Of a DNA stretch of 64,000 nt, positions 1-9,015 are shown piece after piece. Both the position numbers and the translations under genes were made by a program. How positions within the stretch are numbered: position 1 is the stretch's first letter; every line of letters starts with the position of its first letter. Source of the DNA: Streptomyces sp. NRRL F-5122 (GTDB lineage: Bacteria > Actinomycetota > Actinomycetes > Streptomycetales > Streptomycetaceae); contig NZ_LMWH01000238.1 of assembly GCF_001507435.1 (NCBI RefSeq), forward strand, positions 58,238 through 122,237, written 5' to 3'. Under the pieces are notes generated by a model. The model made no database searches, was not told the origin of the DNA, and saw nothing but the letters and a program-made list of their open reading frames with translations.

Positions 1-505
1 AGAAGATCCAGCGCCAGCTCGCATGGTCGGAGAGGAGACCGCCGATCCAGGGGCCGAGCGCCATGCCGCCGCCGGAGACGATCCCGCCCATGCCCGCGCC
101 CTTGGAGTCACGTTCGCCGGGTCCCCTCAACTGGGCGATCACGACCATCGTGACGCTCATCAGCCCGCCGGCCCCGACGCCCTGAACGGCCCGCGCGGCG
201 ACGAGCTGCCCGATCGACCGGGCTGCTCCGCACAGCGCCGAGCCGAGGAGGAACGTGCCCACGGCCCCCAGGAACACCCGCTTGGCGCCCAGGACGTCGC
301 ACAGCTTTCCGTACAGCGGGAGCACCGCGGCCGACGCCAGCGAAAAGGCGCTGACCAGCCAGGGGATCTTGTCGATGCCGTGATCCGGGTCGAGGTCGCG
401 CACGATCGGGACGGTGGCCGCGGACACGATCTGCATGTCCAGGACGGCCAGGACGATCGTGACGAGGCAGACGAGGAAGGCGATCTTGCGCTGGGTCTCG
501 GTCAT
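1..505 (-). CDS. DHA2-type (EmrB/QacA) MFS drug exporter, N-terminal part only
   Basis: The gene runs off the left edge, leaving 168 N-terminal codons. The translation opens with MTETQRKIAFLVC and a first membrane helix containing the LDMQIVSAATVPIV pattern typical of 14-helix DHA2 exporters. Then comes the loop-2 motif A region (LYGKLCDVLGAKRVF) and a motif like RAVQGVGAGGLMS, a family hallmark. Proton-driven export of toxic compounds from the membrane is the usual role. It diverges from a TetR gene with a shared inverted repeat between them, the standard arrangement for a TetR-controlled pump. An in-frame ATG four codons upstream (517) is an alternative start. The substrate cannot be told. 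Confidence 0.85.
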   Translation of the reverse strand, partial: MTETQRKIAFLVCLVTIVLAVLDMQIVSAATVPIVRDLDPDHGIDKIPWLVSAFSLASAAVLPLYGKLCDVLGAKRVFLGAVGTFLLGSALCGAARSIGQLVAARAVQGVGAGGLMSVTMVVIAQLRGPGERDSKGAGMGGIVSGGGMALGPWIGGLLSDHASWRWIF

Positions 506-529
506 GGGCGTCACCATGCCCAGCATTTG

Positions 530-593
530 TGTACCAAGTCAATGTTTTATCTCGGAGTAAATTTCTGTCAGGATCAAATTTCATCTTGGTACA
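530..593. promoter_or_regulatory. Inverted repeat between MFS exporter and TetR gene (probable TetR operator halves)
   Basis: TGTACCAAG at 530-538 is the exact reverse complement of CTTGGTACA at 585-593, 46 bp apart. The gap is unusually AT-rich for this genome. One copy lies just ahead of the exporter start and the other 9 bp before the TetR start, so the bound repressor could cover both promoters. Binding is inferred. Confidence 0.55.
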
Positions 594-601
594 ATGGCGT
601 C

Positions 602-1243
602 ATGGCTGCTGAGGCGATGGGGCTGCGTGAGCGCAAGAAGCGGCAGACGGCGCTGCGGATCTACCGCACCGCGATCGCCCTGTTCGCCGAGAAGGGCTTC
701 GATGCCGTCTCGGTACAGGAGATCGCCGACGACGCCGAGGTCTCCAAGATGACCGTCTTCAACTACTTCGGCTCCAAGGAGGACTTGGTCTTCAAGCCCA
801 TGGTCGAGCACTTCTCGGACGCGGCGCGTGCCGTGCGCGACCGCGCGTCCGGCGAGTCGGCGGTGGACGCCGTTCGCCGGCAGTTCCTGGAGATGGTCGA
901 AGGGCGCGACCCGTCGGTCGGTCTGCACGGCGAGCCGTTCGCCCGCCGGATCCGGGAGGTCATCATGAAGACGCCGGAGCTGATGGAACGCGCCTACGTC
1001 GAGTCGGAGAAGGGCGCGCGCCAACTGGCGGACCAGCTCGCGCAGGAGACCGGCGACGCGACGCTCGCCCTGATCGCCGCCGCCACCCTGACCGCCGCCC
1101 GTAACGCCCTCGTCGAGGAGCACCACCGCCGCCTCGACGGCGGCGAGGCCGTCGACGAGGTCGCAGCCGACGCGGCCGAGCGCGCCCATCGCGCCTTCGA
1201 CCTGATCGCAGCCGGCCTGAACGGGTACGCGGTGAAGGCATAG
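602..1243 (+). CDS. TetR/AcrR family transcriptional regulator
   Basis: This is a 213-residue regulator. The N-terminal helix-turn-helix (about residues 10-60) shows the classic TetR pattern: RTAIALFAEKGFDAVSVQEIADDAEVSKMTVFNYFGSKEDLV. The rest is a helical ligand domain without recognisable specificity. The reading frame stays open upstream, but ATG 602 was chosen because the HTH begins normally there and the operator-like repeat lies just before it; ATG 617 is an alternative. It is divergent from the DHA2 exporter and probably represses it and itself. Confidence 0.88.
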   Translation: MAAEAMGLRERKKRQTALRIYRTAIALFAEKGFDAVSVQEIADDAEVSKMTVFNYFGSKEDLVFKPMVEHFSDAARAVRDRASGESAVDAVRRQFLEMVEGRDPSVGLHGEPFARRIREVIMKTPELMERAYVESEKGARQLADQLAQETGDATLALIAAATLTAARNALVEEHHRRLDGGEAVDEVAADAAERAHRAFDLIAAGLNGYAVKA

Positions 1244-1253
1244 GCTCACCGCC

Positions 1254-2051
1254 ATGCCCCCGGCCAGGAAACGCGCACGGACGTACGACTCCGCCAAGAT
1301 CCGTGCAGCGGTGCACGCGCAGTTCGGGAACGTGCGGGAGGCCGTGCGCACCCTCACCCCCGAGCAACTGGCGCTGCCGACGCGGCTCGGCGGCTGGACG
1401 GTGCGGGATCTCGTGGCGCACACCGGGACGGCGCTCGGCGCGGTCAGCCGCTTCGTCAACCTGCCGGAACCCGCCGGGAAGGACGTCACGCTCCTCGACT
1501 GGCCCTTCACGACCGCCGTCGACGCGGACACGATCGCGGACATGGGCCGTCGGCTCGCCGAGCAGAATCCGGACCTCGACGCCCATCTCGGCGACATCGA
1601 GCGCCGCTTCACCGAAGACCTGGCACGCCACCCCGGCACACGACTGCTCGCCACCGTCATCGGCCCGCTGCCGCTCGCCGACTATCTCGTCACCCGCACG
1701 GTGGAACTCGTCGTCCACAGCGACGATCTGAACGCCGCCGTACCCGGACTCGACATCCCGTACGACCGCCACGCTCTCGCCGCCGCGACCCGGCTGCTCG
1801 CCGACGCGCTCGCGGTGAAGGCGCCCGGCGCCTCGACCGAGGTGCGCATCCCGCCGTTCGCCGTGGTGCAGTGCGTCGAGGGCCCCCGCCACACCCGAGG
1901 CACCCCGCCGAACGTCGTCGAGACCGATCCGCTGACCTGGATCCGGCTGGCGACGGGCCGGGTGCAGTGGGCCGTCGCTCTCGCCGACGCCAAGGTGAGC
2001 GCCAGCGGCGAACGAGCCGACCTCGACGGCCTGCTGCCCCTCATGACCTGA
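1254..2051 (+). CDS. Maleylpyruvate-isomerase/DinB-type N-domain protein with C-terminal SCP-like domain
   Basis: This 265-residue protein has an N-terminal four-helix region (LTPEQLALPTRLGGWTVRDLVAHTG) typical of the mycothiol-dependent maleylpyruvate isomerase (MDMPI/DinB) group. Its C-terminal half (ETDPLTWIRLATGR...VSASGERADLDGLLPL) matches the bacterial sterol-carrier-like domain often fused to it in actinomycetes. Such proteins are presumed mycothiol transferases or thiol-dependent detoxification enzymes, but no substrate can be named. It starts 10 bp after the TetR stop and may be co-transcribed. Confidence 0.75.
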   Translation: MPPARKRARTYDSAKIRAAVHAQFGNVREAVRTLTPEQLALPTRLGGWTVRDLVAHTGTALGAVSRFVNLPEPAGKDVTLLDWPFTTAVDADTIADMGRRLAEQNPDLDAHLGDIERRFTEDLARHPGTRLLATVIGPLPLADYLVTRTVELVVHSDDLNAAVPGLDIPYDRHALAAATRLLADALAVKAPGASTEVRIPPFAVVQCVEGPRHTRGTPPNVVETDPLTWIRLATGRVQWAVALADAKVSASGERADLDGLLPLMT

Positions 2052-2142
2052 AGCCGCGGGGGCTCCGGGTGCCGTCCGGGGACCGCGTGACCGAAGGACG
2101 CCGGCTGTGGAACCAGCCTCCCGCCCCACCCGTCCCACCTCC

Positions 2143-2950
2143 ATGGACAAGCACCGACTGACCCTCACCGTCCTGACCCTGCTCCCGCTCGCGGTGGCGT
2201 GCGGTACCGACACCGGTTCGGGCAGCGGCAGCAGTTCCGTCGGATCCGACGGCGGCTCGCAGGTCACGGGCGTGCACTGGCGCGTGGACAGCCTCACGAC
2301 GAACGGCACCACAAGGAGCGCCCCGGCCGGTGCGTACCTCCTGATCGAAGACGGCCGGGTCCAGGGCAACTACGGCTGCAACGGCTTCGGCGCGTCCGCC
2401 ACCGTCCGGGGCGACCGTGTCGACCTCGGACCCGCCCGGTCCACCGACATGGCCTGTGCGAAGGGCCCGATGGCGTTCGAGGCGTCCATCTCCCGCACGC
2501 TCGCGCACGGGCCGCTCACCGCGGCCGGCGACCGGAACCGGCTGACGCTCACCGGCGGGGAAGGCGACCGCATCCACCTCACCAAGGAGGACGACGCGTC
2601 CCTGTACGGCACGAAGTGGCAGGTCACGTCCATGATGAACGGCGACGTGGCCTCCTCGCTGCCCGAGGCGGCCACCGGCAAAGCCTGGTTCACGTTCGAC
2701 AGGACCGCAGGCACGGTGTCCGGGAGCCTCGGCTGCAACCGGTTTCACCGCCAGGGCGACCGTGCGCGACGGCCGGGTCACCCTGGGTACTCCCAGGGCC
2801 ACGCGCATGATGTGCGACGGCTCACTCATGACGACCGAACGGGCGTTGAGCACCCTCCTTGACGGGACGCTCGGCTACCGCATCGATCATCGCGACATCA
2901 CGCTGACCAGCGAAAACGGCAAGGGTCTCACCGCGACCGCCAAGCCGTGA
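2143..2950 (+). pseudogene. META-domain (HslJ-like) lipoprotein, frameshifted
   Basis: From ATG 2143 the protein has a lipoprotein signal (LTLLPLAVACGTD, lipobox Cys). A first META domain follows (W-VDSLTTNGTT...NYGCNGFGASATV...STDMACAKG) and then the start of a second (TKWQVTSMMNG...SLGCNRF). At the TTT codon 2743-2745 the frame goes wrong: the frame-1 product ends in unrelated sequence at 2862. Removing one T continues as FTARATVRDGRVTLGTPRATRMMCDG to a natural stop at 2950, completing the second META domain. A single-base insertion, real or a sequencing error, therefore truncates it. META lipoproteins are envelope proteins linked to stress resistance. Confidence 0.8.
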
Positions 2951-2998
2951 CCCCCCCTGCCCCGGGAGGGGGCGCATCCGGCGGGGCAGATGACCGGA

Positions 2999-3028
2999 TT
3001 CGGACCAGTGCACGATCTCGCCTACACT
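2999..3028 (+). promoter_or_regulatory. Promoter-like sequence for purF
   Basis: TTCGGA (2999-3004) and TACACT (3023-3028) are 18 bp apart. The -10 box ends only 7 bp before the GTG start of purF, so the mRNA would be leaderless or nearly so; no ribosome binding site is visible upstream of the GTG. The -35 box is weak. Confidence 0.4.
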
Positions 3029-3035
3029 CGGAGCC

Positions 3036-4562
3036 GTGCCACGTGGTGACGGTCGACTCAATCACGACCTGCTTCCCGGTGAGAAGGGCCCTCAAGACGC
3101 GTGTGGCGTCTTCGGTGTCTGGGCTCCTGGGGAAGAGGTCGCAAAGCTCACGTACTTCGGGCTGTACGCCCTCCAGCATCGGGGCCAGGAATCCGCGGGT
3201 ATCGCGGTCAGCAACGGTTCCCAGATCCTCGTCTTCAAGGACATGGGCCTGGTCTCCCAGGTCTTCGACGAGACCTCGCTCGGTTCGCTCCAAGGTCACA
3301 TCGCGGTCGGACACGCCCGCTACTCGACCACCGGTGCCTCCGTCTGGGAGAACGCCCAGCCGACGTTCCGGGCCACGGCCAACGGCTCCATCGCCCTCGG
3401 CCACAACGGCAACCTGGTCAACACGGCGCAGCTGGCCGAGATGGTCGCCGCGCTCCCCAAGGAGAACGGCCGCGCCACCCAGGTGGCCGCGACCAACGAC
3501 ACCGACCTGGTCACGGCGCTGCTGGCCGGACAGGTCGACGACGACGGCAAGCCGCTGACCCTCGAGGACGCGGCCGCCAAGGTCCTGCCTCGGGTCAAGG
3601 GCGCCTTCTCGCTGGTCTTCATGGACGAGCAGACCCTGTACGCGGCCCGTGACCCGCAGGGCATCCGCCCGCTGGTCCTCGGCCGTCTGGAGCGCGGCTG
3701 GGTGGTCGCCTCCGAGACCGCCGCGCTCGACATCACCGGCGCCACCTTCATCCGCGAGATCGAGCCGGGCGAGTTCGTCGCGATAGACGAGAACGGCCTG
3801 CGCACCTCTCGATTCGCGGAAGCGAAGCCTCGCGGCTGTGTCTTCGAGTATGTGTACCTGGCCCGTCCGGACACCGATATCGCCGGCCGGAACGTGTACC
3901 TCTCCCGGGTCGAGATGGGCCGCCGCCTTGCCAAGGAGGCGCCCGTCGAGGCCGATCTGGTGATAGCGACGCCCGAGTCCGGCACGCCCGCCGCGATCGG
4001 CTACGCGGAGGCCTCCGGCATCCCGTTCGGTGCGGGTCTGGTGAAGAACGCCTATGTGGGCCGCACCTTCATCCAGCCGTCGCAGACGATCCGCCAGCTG
4101 GGCATCCGGCTGAAGCTGAACCCCCTCAAGGAAGTCATCAGGGGCAAGCGCCTGGTCGTCGTCGACGACTCGATCGTGCGCGGCAACACCCAGCGCGCCC
4201 TGGTGCGGATGCTCCGTGAGGCGGGTGCCGCCGAGGTGCACATCCGCATCTCGTCCCCGCCGGTGAAGTGGCCCTGTTTCTTCGGCATCGACTTCGCCAC
4301 CCGCGCCGAGCTGATCGCCAACGGCATGTCGGTGGACGAGATCGGGCGCTCCCTCGGCGCGGACTCCCTGTCGTACATCTCCATCGACGCCATGATCGAG
4401 GCGACCACCATCGCCAAGCCCAATCTGTGTCGCGCCTGCTTCGACGGCGAGTACCCGATGGAGCTGCCCGACCCGGAGCTGCTGGGCAAGCAGCTGCTGG
4501 AGACCGAGCTGGCGGCCGGTCCCGCCGCCACGGCCGCGGCCGACGCCATCCGTCGTCCCTGA
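3036..4562 (+). CDS. purF: Amidophosphoribosyltransferase
   Basis: This 508-residue enzyme carries out the first committed step of purine synthesis, making phosphoribosylamine from PRPP and glutamine. The N-terminal glutaminase nucleophile is Cys23 (QDACGVFGVWAPGEEVAKL), preceded by a short propeptide as in other type II PurF proteins. Further motifs are ALQHRGQESAGIAV and the PRPP loop VVVDDSIVRGNT near residue 375. Late cysteines (PCFFGID, LCRACFDG) are compatible with the Fe-S cluster of the Bacillus-type enzyme. The GTG start at 3036 fits the family N-terminus. purM follows 32 bp downstream, so the two are probably co-transcribed. Confidence 0.97.
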   Translation: MPRGDGRLNHDLLPGEKGPQDACGVFGVWAPGEEVAKLTYFGLYALQHRGQESAGIAVSNGSQILVFKDMGLVSQVFDETSLGSLQGHIAVGHARYSTTGASVWENAQPTFRATANGSIALGHNGNLVNTAQLAEMVAALPKENGRATQVAATNDTDLVTALLAGQVDDDGKPLTLEDAAAKVLPRVKGAFSLVFMDEQTLYAARDPQGIRPLVLGRLERGWVVASETAALDITGATFIREIEPGEFVAIDENGLRTSRFAEAKPRGCVFEYVYLARPDTDIAGRNVYLSRVEMGRRLAKEAPVEADLVIATPESGTPAAIGYAEASGIPFGAGLVKNAYVGRTFIQPSQTIRQLGIRLKLNPLKEVIRGKRLVVVDDSIVRGNTQRALVRMLREAGAAEVHIRISSPPVKWPCFFGIDFATRAELIANGMSVDEIGRSLGADSLSYISIDAMIEATTIAKPNLCRACFDGEYPMELPDPELLGKQLLETELAAGPAATAAADAIRRP

Positions 4563-4594
4563 GCCGCACCATCAACCCCGAAAGATCCCAGGCA

Positions 4595-5695
4595 ATGTCT
4601 GCTGTGTTCGATCAGTCGACTTCGTCGACGGGCAATCCCGAGGGCGCTTCCTACGCGGCCGCGGGCGTCGACATCGAGGCGGGTGACCGCGCCGTCGAGC
4701 TCATGAAGAAGTGGGTGAAGAAGACGCAGCGCCCCGAGGTTCTCGGCGGCCTCGGCGGGTTCGCCGGCCTCTTCGACGCCTCTGCCCTCAAGCACTACGA
4801 GCGTCCGCTGCTCGCCTCCGCCACCGACGGCGTCGGCACCAAGGTCGACATCGCACGCCGAATGGGCGTCTACGACACCATCGGCCACGACCTCGTGGCG
4901 ATGGTCATGGACGACATCGTGGTGTGCGGTGCCGAGCCGCTGTTCATGACCGACTACATCTGCGTCGGCAAGGTCCACCCGGAGCGCGTCGCCGCGATGG
5001 TGAAGGGCATCGCCGAGGGCTGCGTGCTGGCCGGTTGCGCCCTGGTGGGCGGCGAGACGGCCGAACACCCGGGTCTGCTCGGTCCGGACGACTTCGATGT
5101 CGCGGGCGCCGGTACGGGCGTTGTGGAGGCCGACCGGCTGCTCGGTGCCGAACGCATCCAGGAGGGCGACGCGGTGATCGCGCTGGCCGCCTCCGGACTT
5201 CACTCCAACGGGTACTCCCTTGTCCGGCATGTTCTCCTCGACCGGGCGAAGCTCGGCCTCGACCGGCACATCGACGAACTCGGGCGCACCCTCGGCGAGG
5301 AACTGCTCGAGCCCACCAAGATCTACTCGCTGGACTGCCTGGCGCTGATCCGCACCGCCGAGGTGCACGCGTTCAGCCACATCACCGGCGGTGGACTCGC
5401 GGCCAACCTGGCCCGTGTGATCCCGGACGGTCTGCACGCCGTGGTCGACCGCTCCACCTGGACCCCTGCACCGGTGTTCGATCTCGTCGGGAAGACCGGC
5501 GACGTCGAACGCCTGGAGTTGGAGAAGACCCTGAACATGGGCGTCGGCATGATCGCGATCGTCCCCGAGCACTCGGTGGACGTCGCGCTCGCCGCCCTGG
5601 CCGACCGCGATGTGGAGGCATGGGTCGCCGGCGAGATCACCGACCGGGGCGGCCACGAGACGGGCGCGGCCCTGGTGGGTGACTACGCGGGCTGA
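4595..5695 (+). CDS. purM: Phosphoribosylformylglycinamidine cyclo-ligase (AIR synthetase)
   Basis: This 366-residue enzyme performs the ATP-dependent ring closure of FGAM to AIR in purine synthesis. Diagnostic segments are ATDGVGTKVDIARRM, GHDLVAMVMDDIVVCGAEPLF, CALVGGETAEHPGL, the glycine-rich ITGGGLAANLARV and the C-terminal LNMGVGMIAIV. ATG 4595 was chosen because the family N-terminus (SYAAAGVDIEAGDRAVELMK) begins about 25 residues later; the long in-frame extension upstream lies inside purF. A strong hairpin follows the stop, closing the purF-purM unit. Confidence 0.97.
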   Translation: MSAVFDQSTSSTGNPEGASYAAAGVDIEAGDRAVELMKKWVKKTQRPEVLGGLGGFAGLFDASALKHYERPLLASATDGVGTKVDIARRMGVYDTIGHDLVAMVMDDIVVCGAEPLFMTDYICVGKVHPERVAAMVKGIAEGCVLAGCALVGGETAEHPGLLGPDDFDVAGAGTGVVEADRLLGAERIQEGDAVIALAASGLHSNGYSLVRHVLLDRAKLGLDRHIDELGRTLGEELLEPTKIYSLDCLALIRTAEVHAFSHITGGGLAANLARVIPDGLHAVVDRSTWTPAPVFDLVGKTGDVERLELEKTLNMGVGMIAIVPEHSVDVALAALADRDVEAWVAGEITDRGGHETGAALVGDYAG

Positions 5696-5714
5696 AACCC
5701 GGCGGACAGCACAG

Positions 5715-5748
5715 CACCCGGTCCGTGGCTGGTGCCACGGACCGGGTG
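5715..5748 (+). terminator. Hairpin terminator after purM
   Basis: A perfect 15-bp stem (CACCCGGTCCGTGGC and its complement) closes on a TGGT loop, 19 bp after the purM stop. No U-tract follows, which is common in Streptomyces. It sits between convergent purM and the DUF3073 gene and could serve both. Confidence 0.75.
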
Positions 5749-5764
5749 AGAGCTCAGTGCAAGG

Positions 5765-6013
5765 TCAAGCGCCGCGACGATGCTGCGAGGAATCGCCGTC
5801 CTCGTCGTCGTCATCCTCCGAGTAAAGATCGGCGTACCGTGCGTACACGTCGTCGTCTTGCTCATCGTCCTCGAACCGGTCGCCGTTAGGCGACGTATTC
5901 GACGTCGATGCGCCCAGCTCCTCGGCCAGGCGTGAGAGATCCGTCCCACCGCTGTTGTACTTCAGCTGGCGGGCGACCTTCGTCTGCTTGGCCTTGGCCC
6001 GGCCGCGCCCCAT
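5765..6013 (-). CDS. DUF3073 family protein
   Basis: This small 82-residue protein starts MGRGRAKAKQTKVARQLKYNSGGTDLSRLAEELG, the conserved basic start of the actinobacterial DUF3073 family. It ends in a strongly acidic tail (DDEQDDDVY...SEDDDDEDGD). The charge split suggests nucleic-acid or protein binding, but no biochemical role is established that I know of. A clear Shine-Dalgarno (GAGGGGG) precedes the ATG. The gene is convergent to purM, as in other Streptomyces. Confidence 0.9.
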   Translation of the reverse strand: MGRGRAKAKQTKVARQLKYNSGGTDLSRLAEELGASTSNTSPNGDRFEDDEQDDDVYARYADLYSEDDDDEDGDSSQHRRGA

Positions 6014-6236
6014 GGCTCGACCCCCTCAACGACGGGGCTCGACGGCCCCAGAGTCTTGACACGCGTTCATGATCCGGAACGGGCTCTCCGTGGAGAGACC
6101 GGTCCGTAGGGCTTCCACGGTACCTGAGCCCACGCCCATACGGTACGTCGCCCGCAGGACGGGCGTGTGCCCAGGACCTGCGAGGCGCCCCGTCCTCGCT
6201 GGTCACGGCCGATTTTAACCACTTATTGGCGGACGA

Positions 6237-6281
6237 CCCGCCGATAAGAGTGAGAGTTCTCTCCAACCTCCCATCGGCGGG
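6237..6281 (-). terminator. Hairpin downstream of vdh
   Basis: CCCGCCGAT (6237-6245) pairs with ATCGGCGGG (6273-6281) around a 27-nt loop that itself contains a GAGAG/CTCTC self-complementary core. It lies just beyond the vdh stop and is a likely transcription end, though not a classic U-tract terminator. Confidence 0.5.
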
Positions 6282-6287
6282 TACCGC

Positions 6288-7397
6288 TCACAGCTGCGAG
6301 GCCTCCCCCGGGAGGGCCGGCGTGCGGGCCTCCGCCATGCGCTGCTCGGCGATCCGGTCGGCGGCGGCCGCGGGCGGAATGCCGTCGTCCTTCGCACGTG
6401 CGAATATCGCCAGCGTGGTGTCGAAGATCTTCGACGCCTTCGCCTTGCAGCGGTCGAAGTCGAAGCCGTGGAGTTCGTCGGCGACTTGGATGACACCGCC
6501 GGCGTTCACGACGTAGTCCGGGGCGTAGAGGATCCCGCGGTCGGCGAGGTCCTTCTCCACACCCGGGTGCGCGAGCTGGTTGTTGGCGGCGCCGCACACC
6601 ACCGTGGCCGTCAGTACCGGCACGGACCGGTCGTTCAGCGCCCCGCCCAGGGCGCAGGGTGCGTAGATGTCGAGACCCTCGGTGCGAATGAGGGCGTCGG
6701 TGTCGGCGGCCACGGTGACCTCGGGGTGCTCGTCGGTGACCCGGCGCACGGCGTCCGGCCGCACATCGGTGATCACGACGTCGGCACCGTCCTCGAGCAG
6801 GTGACCGACCAGGTAGTGGCCGACCTTGCCGACCCCCGCGACGCCGACCTTGCGGCCGCGCAGGGTGGGGTCGCCCCACAGGTGCTGGGCGGAGGCCCGC
6901 ATGCCCTGGAACACGCCGTAGGCGGTCAGGACCGAGGAGTCGCCGGCGCCGCCGTTCTCCGGGGAGCGCCCGGTGGTCCAGGGGCACGCCCGGGCGACGA
7001 CGTCCATGTCGGCGACGTAGGTTCCGACGTCGCAGGCGGTGACGTAACGCCCGCCGAGCGAGGCCACGAAGCGGCCGTACGCAAGCAGCAGCTCCTCGGT
7101 CTTGATCCGCTCGGGGTCACCGATGATCACGGCCTTGCCGCCGCCGTGGTCGAGGCCGGCCATGGCGTTCTTGTACGACATGCCGCGCGCGAGGTTCAGC
7201 GCGTCGGCGACGGCCGCCTCCTCGCTCGCGTACGGGTAGAAGCGGGTGCCGCCGAGGGCGGGGCCCAGGGCGGTGGAGTGGATCGCGATGACGGCCTTGA
7301 GGCCCGTGGCCCGGTCCTGACAGAGCACGACCTGTTCGTGCCCCCCTTGATCCGACCGGAACAGGGTGTGCAGGACGCCGTCGGTTACGTCGGTCAC
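6288..7397 (-). CDS. vdh: Valine (branched-chain/Phe-type) dehydrogenase
   Basis: This 369-residue NAD-dependent amino-acid dehydrogenase deaminates valine and related branched-chain amino acids, feeding catabolism and the acyl-CoA starters used in polyketide synthesis. The Glu/Leu/Phe/Val dehydrogenase signature is clear: [45 protein letters not shown], with the catalytic lysine in GGGKAV. A Rossmann fold follows ([29 protein letters not shown]). The CALGGALND and [11 protein letters not shown] segments match Streptomyces Vdh. The GTG start at 7397 has a GGGAG ribosome site. The gene stands alone, as in S. coelicolor. Confidence 0.95.
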   Translation of the reverse strand: MTDVTDGVLHTLFRSDQGGHEQVVLCQDRATGLKAVIAIHSTALGPALGGTRFYPYASEEAAVADALNLARGMSYKNAMAGLDHGGGKAVIIGDPERIKTEELLLAYGRFVASLGGRYVTACDVGTYVADMDVVARACPWTTGRSPENGGAGDSSVLTAYGVFQGMRASAQHLWGDPTLRGRKVGVAGVGKVGHYLVGHLLEDGADVVITDVRPDAVRRVTDEHPEVTVAADTDALIRTEGLDIYAPCALGGALNDRSVPVLTATVVCGAANNQLAHPGVEKDLADRGILYAPDYVVNAGGVIQVADELHGFDFDRCKAKASKIFDTTLAIFARAKDDGIPPAAAADRIAEQRMAEARTPALPGEASQL

Positions 7398-7630
7398 GGT
7401 GGTGACTCCCGATTGAGTAGCGCCGGTTGAGGGAGGGTCCCGTGCGGGTGGCGGGGCCCGTGGGCATGAGCGTAGAGCGTCCGGGCGGCCCTGAACCGCC
7501 CAGTGCCCGGGATCACCCTCCCCCGGAGTACGCCGGGACGGGTTCGTGGGACGATTTGCAATGGTTTTCCACCCCGGCCGGGTATTGACCTGCCGGGTTT
7601 CGGGTCATGACCGATGGGGAGGGAGCAGGC

Positions 7631-8473
7631 GTGCCCAAGGTGTCCTCGGTGATCGTCCCGTACGCGTGCTACTTGCGCGTGTACGAGCCGCTGGCCGCCT
7701 TCCGGGAGCCGGAGCGCAGCCACTGGGAGCGCTACGCCCGGCGCCCCGACCGCCCCTCGTACCAGGACGAACTGCGCCGCTCCCTGGCCGACTTGCTGCC
7801 CACCCCGCCCGTCCCGGTGCCGGTGCACGAGAGCGGCGACGCCTTCGTGGCCCTGGTCGACGAGGCGCTGTGCGTCTGCCCGTGGCGCACCCGGCTGCGC
7901 GGCTGGCAGGCGCTGGAGGACCTGGCCGAGGAGCTGCCCGCCCCGGTCCTGGACGCGGTGCTGCCGCGCGTCGTGCGGGATCAGGCCGCCCGGGACTACG
8001 AGCGCTGGCGCGAGCGCAACCCCGACGCCCGGCCGTGGATCCGCACCGCGACCTGGCAGGTGCCGCTGAACTGGTTCGTGCTGGTCTCGGACGAGGAGCG
8101 CAGGTACGAGAAGGGGTCCGGAGAGGTGCCTCCGATGCTGCGCTACCGCACCCCCATGGTGCAGGCCAGGCGCCGCACCGCGCGGGCGCTGCGGACCCTC
8201 AAGGAGACGATCGACGAGGGGCCGCTCATCGACGGTCTGGTGGACGTGGGGCGGTGGTTGGAGGAGTTCCACCCGCGGTCCCTGGTCGAACTGGACTACG
8301 GCGGGCTCGTCCACGTCCTGCCGGCCGCGGAGCTGGACGGTGATCACTCGGCCGCGGACGTCGCCGAGGGCATCGAGGCCCTGCGCGTGGGCGACGGGGC
8401 CGCCGCCGGAGAGGCGTACGGGCGGCTGGTGGAGCGGTGGCGTGGCGTACGGGAGCGCCGCTCGGCGAACTGA
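7631..8473 (+). CDS. Conserved actinomycete protein of unknown function
   Basis: This is a 280-residue soluble protein lying between vdh and bldC, where Streptomyces genomes keep an orthologue. It begins VPKVSSVIVPYACYLRVYEPLAAF and contains a conserved-looking core, WIRTATWQVPLNWFVLVSDEERRY...MLRYRTPMVQARRRTARALRTLKE. No membrane segment, signal peptide or known catalytic motif is visible. GTG 7631 is preferred over ATG 7607 because a GGGGAGGGAG ribosome site sits about 8 bp before it. It is divergent from vdh. I do not recognise a function. Confidence 0.8.
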   Translation: MPKVSSVIVPYACYLRVYEPLAAFREPERSHWERYARRPDRPSYQDELRRSLADLLPTPPVPVPVHESGDAFVALVDEALCVCPWRTRLRGWQALEDLAEELPAPVLDAVLPRVVRDQAARDYERWRERNPDARPWIRTATWQVPLNWFVLVSDEERRYEKGSGEVPPMLRYRTPMVQARRRTARALRTLKETIDEGPLIDGLVDVGRWLEEFHPRSLVELDYGGLVHVLPAAELDGDHSAADVAEGIEALRVGDGAAAGEAYGRLVERWRGVRERRSAN

Positions 8474-8546
8474 GGGTCCGTCCGACCCCTTCGGGGCTCC
8501 AGCGAACCGATGCTCGAATTGTGACCCGCGAGACATGGTGAAGTGG

Positions 8547-8566
8547 CAACCATTGGCCCATGGTTG
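8547..8566. promoter_or_regulatory. Palindrome upstream of bldC (CAACCAT-N6-ATGGTTG)
   Basis: Perfect 7-bp arms CAACCAT and ATGGTTG flank TGGCCC, 74 bp after the stop of the preceding gene. It could be an operator or a small terminator hairpin for that gene. No U-tract follows. Confidence 0.4.
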
Positions 8567-8773
8567 ACGTACCGCAGTTCGACACACGGGACGTAGACGC
8601 CGATCCGGGCTTATCGCGTCAAGCGTGACGGAGCGCACTTACGCGGACCTTGCATCTTACGGCCCTCCTCATGCCAAAATAGGACAAGGAGCCCGGGGGA
8701 GGCTCTATCTGCCCGATTTTGGGCGGAAGCTCTGCATTGCAAGCTTTGGGGGGTCTGGTGCCTCCTGATCGCC

Positions 8774-8792
8774 CTGTGACTGATCGTCACAG
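8774..8792. promoter_or_regulatory. Palindrome upstream of bldC (CTGTGAC-N5-GTCACAG)
   Basis: Perfect 7-bp arms around TGATC, about 240 bp before bldC. It resembles a CRP-type TGTGA/TCACA site but has a 7-bp rather than a 6-bp gap, so assignment to Crp is doubtful. It is a good candidate operator in the bldC control region. Confidence 0.4.
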
Positions 8793-8993
8793 AGGCGTGA
8801 CTGTCCGCTATGGCATGGTCCATCGGCTTCCGTCGCTGATGAACACCTGGGAGGGCAATTCCATCGGTTTGGCCGACGCGGCTGGACAGATGGTGTAGTT
8901 GTAGTGCCGAGGACAAGCCGTTCGTCCTATAACCGACTCGACTCGCGTCCGCCATTTCGGGCAACGCGGGTCAAGGTGCAGAATTTAGAGGAA

Positions 8994-9015
8994 AGAACCG
9001 AGAAGGTTCGGTTCT
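8994..9015 (+). promoter_or_regulatory. Hairpin immediately before the bldC ribosome binding site
   Basis: AGAACCG (8994-9000) pairs with CGGTTCT (9009-9015), loop 8 nt. It ends 3 bp before the GAGGAGG Shine-Dalgarno (9019-9025), which is 6 bp from the ATG. It could modulate translation or be a DNA operator. The pairing is seen; the role is inferred. Confidence 0.4.

Noticed and set aside
108..584. A 158-codon minus-strand frame at the left edge
   Set aside because: It is out of frame with the MFS exporter, whose translation gives clear membrane helices in another frame.
8774..8792. CRP/FNR-type binding site in the bldC leader
   Set aside because: The half sites match TGTGA/TCACA but the gap is 7 bp rather than 6 bp, so it is kept only as an unassigned palindrome.
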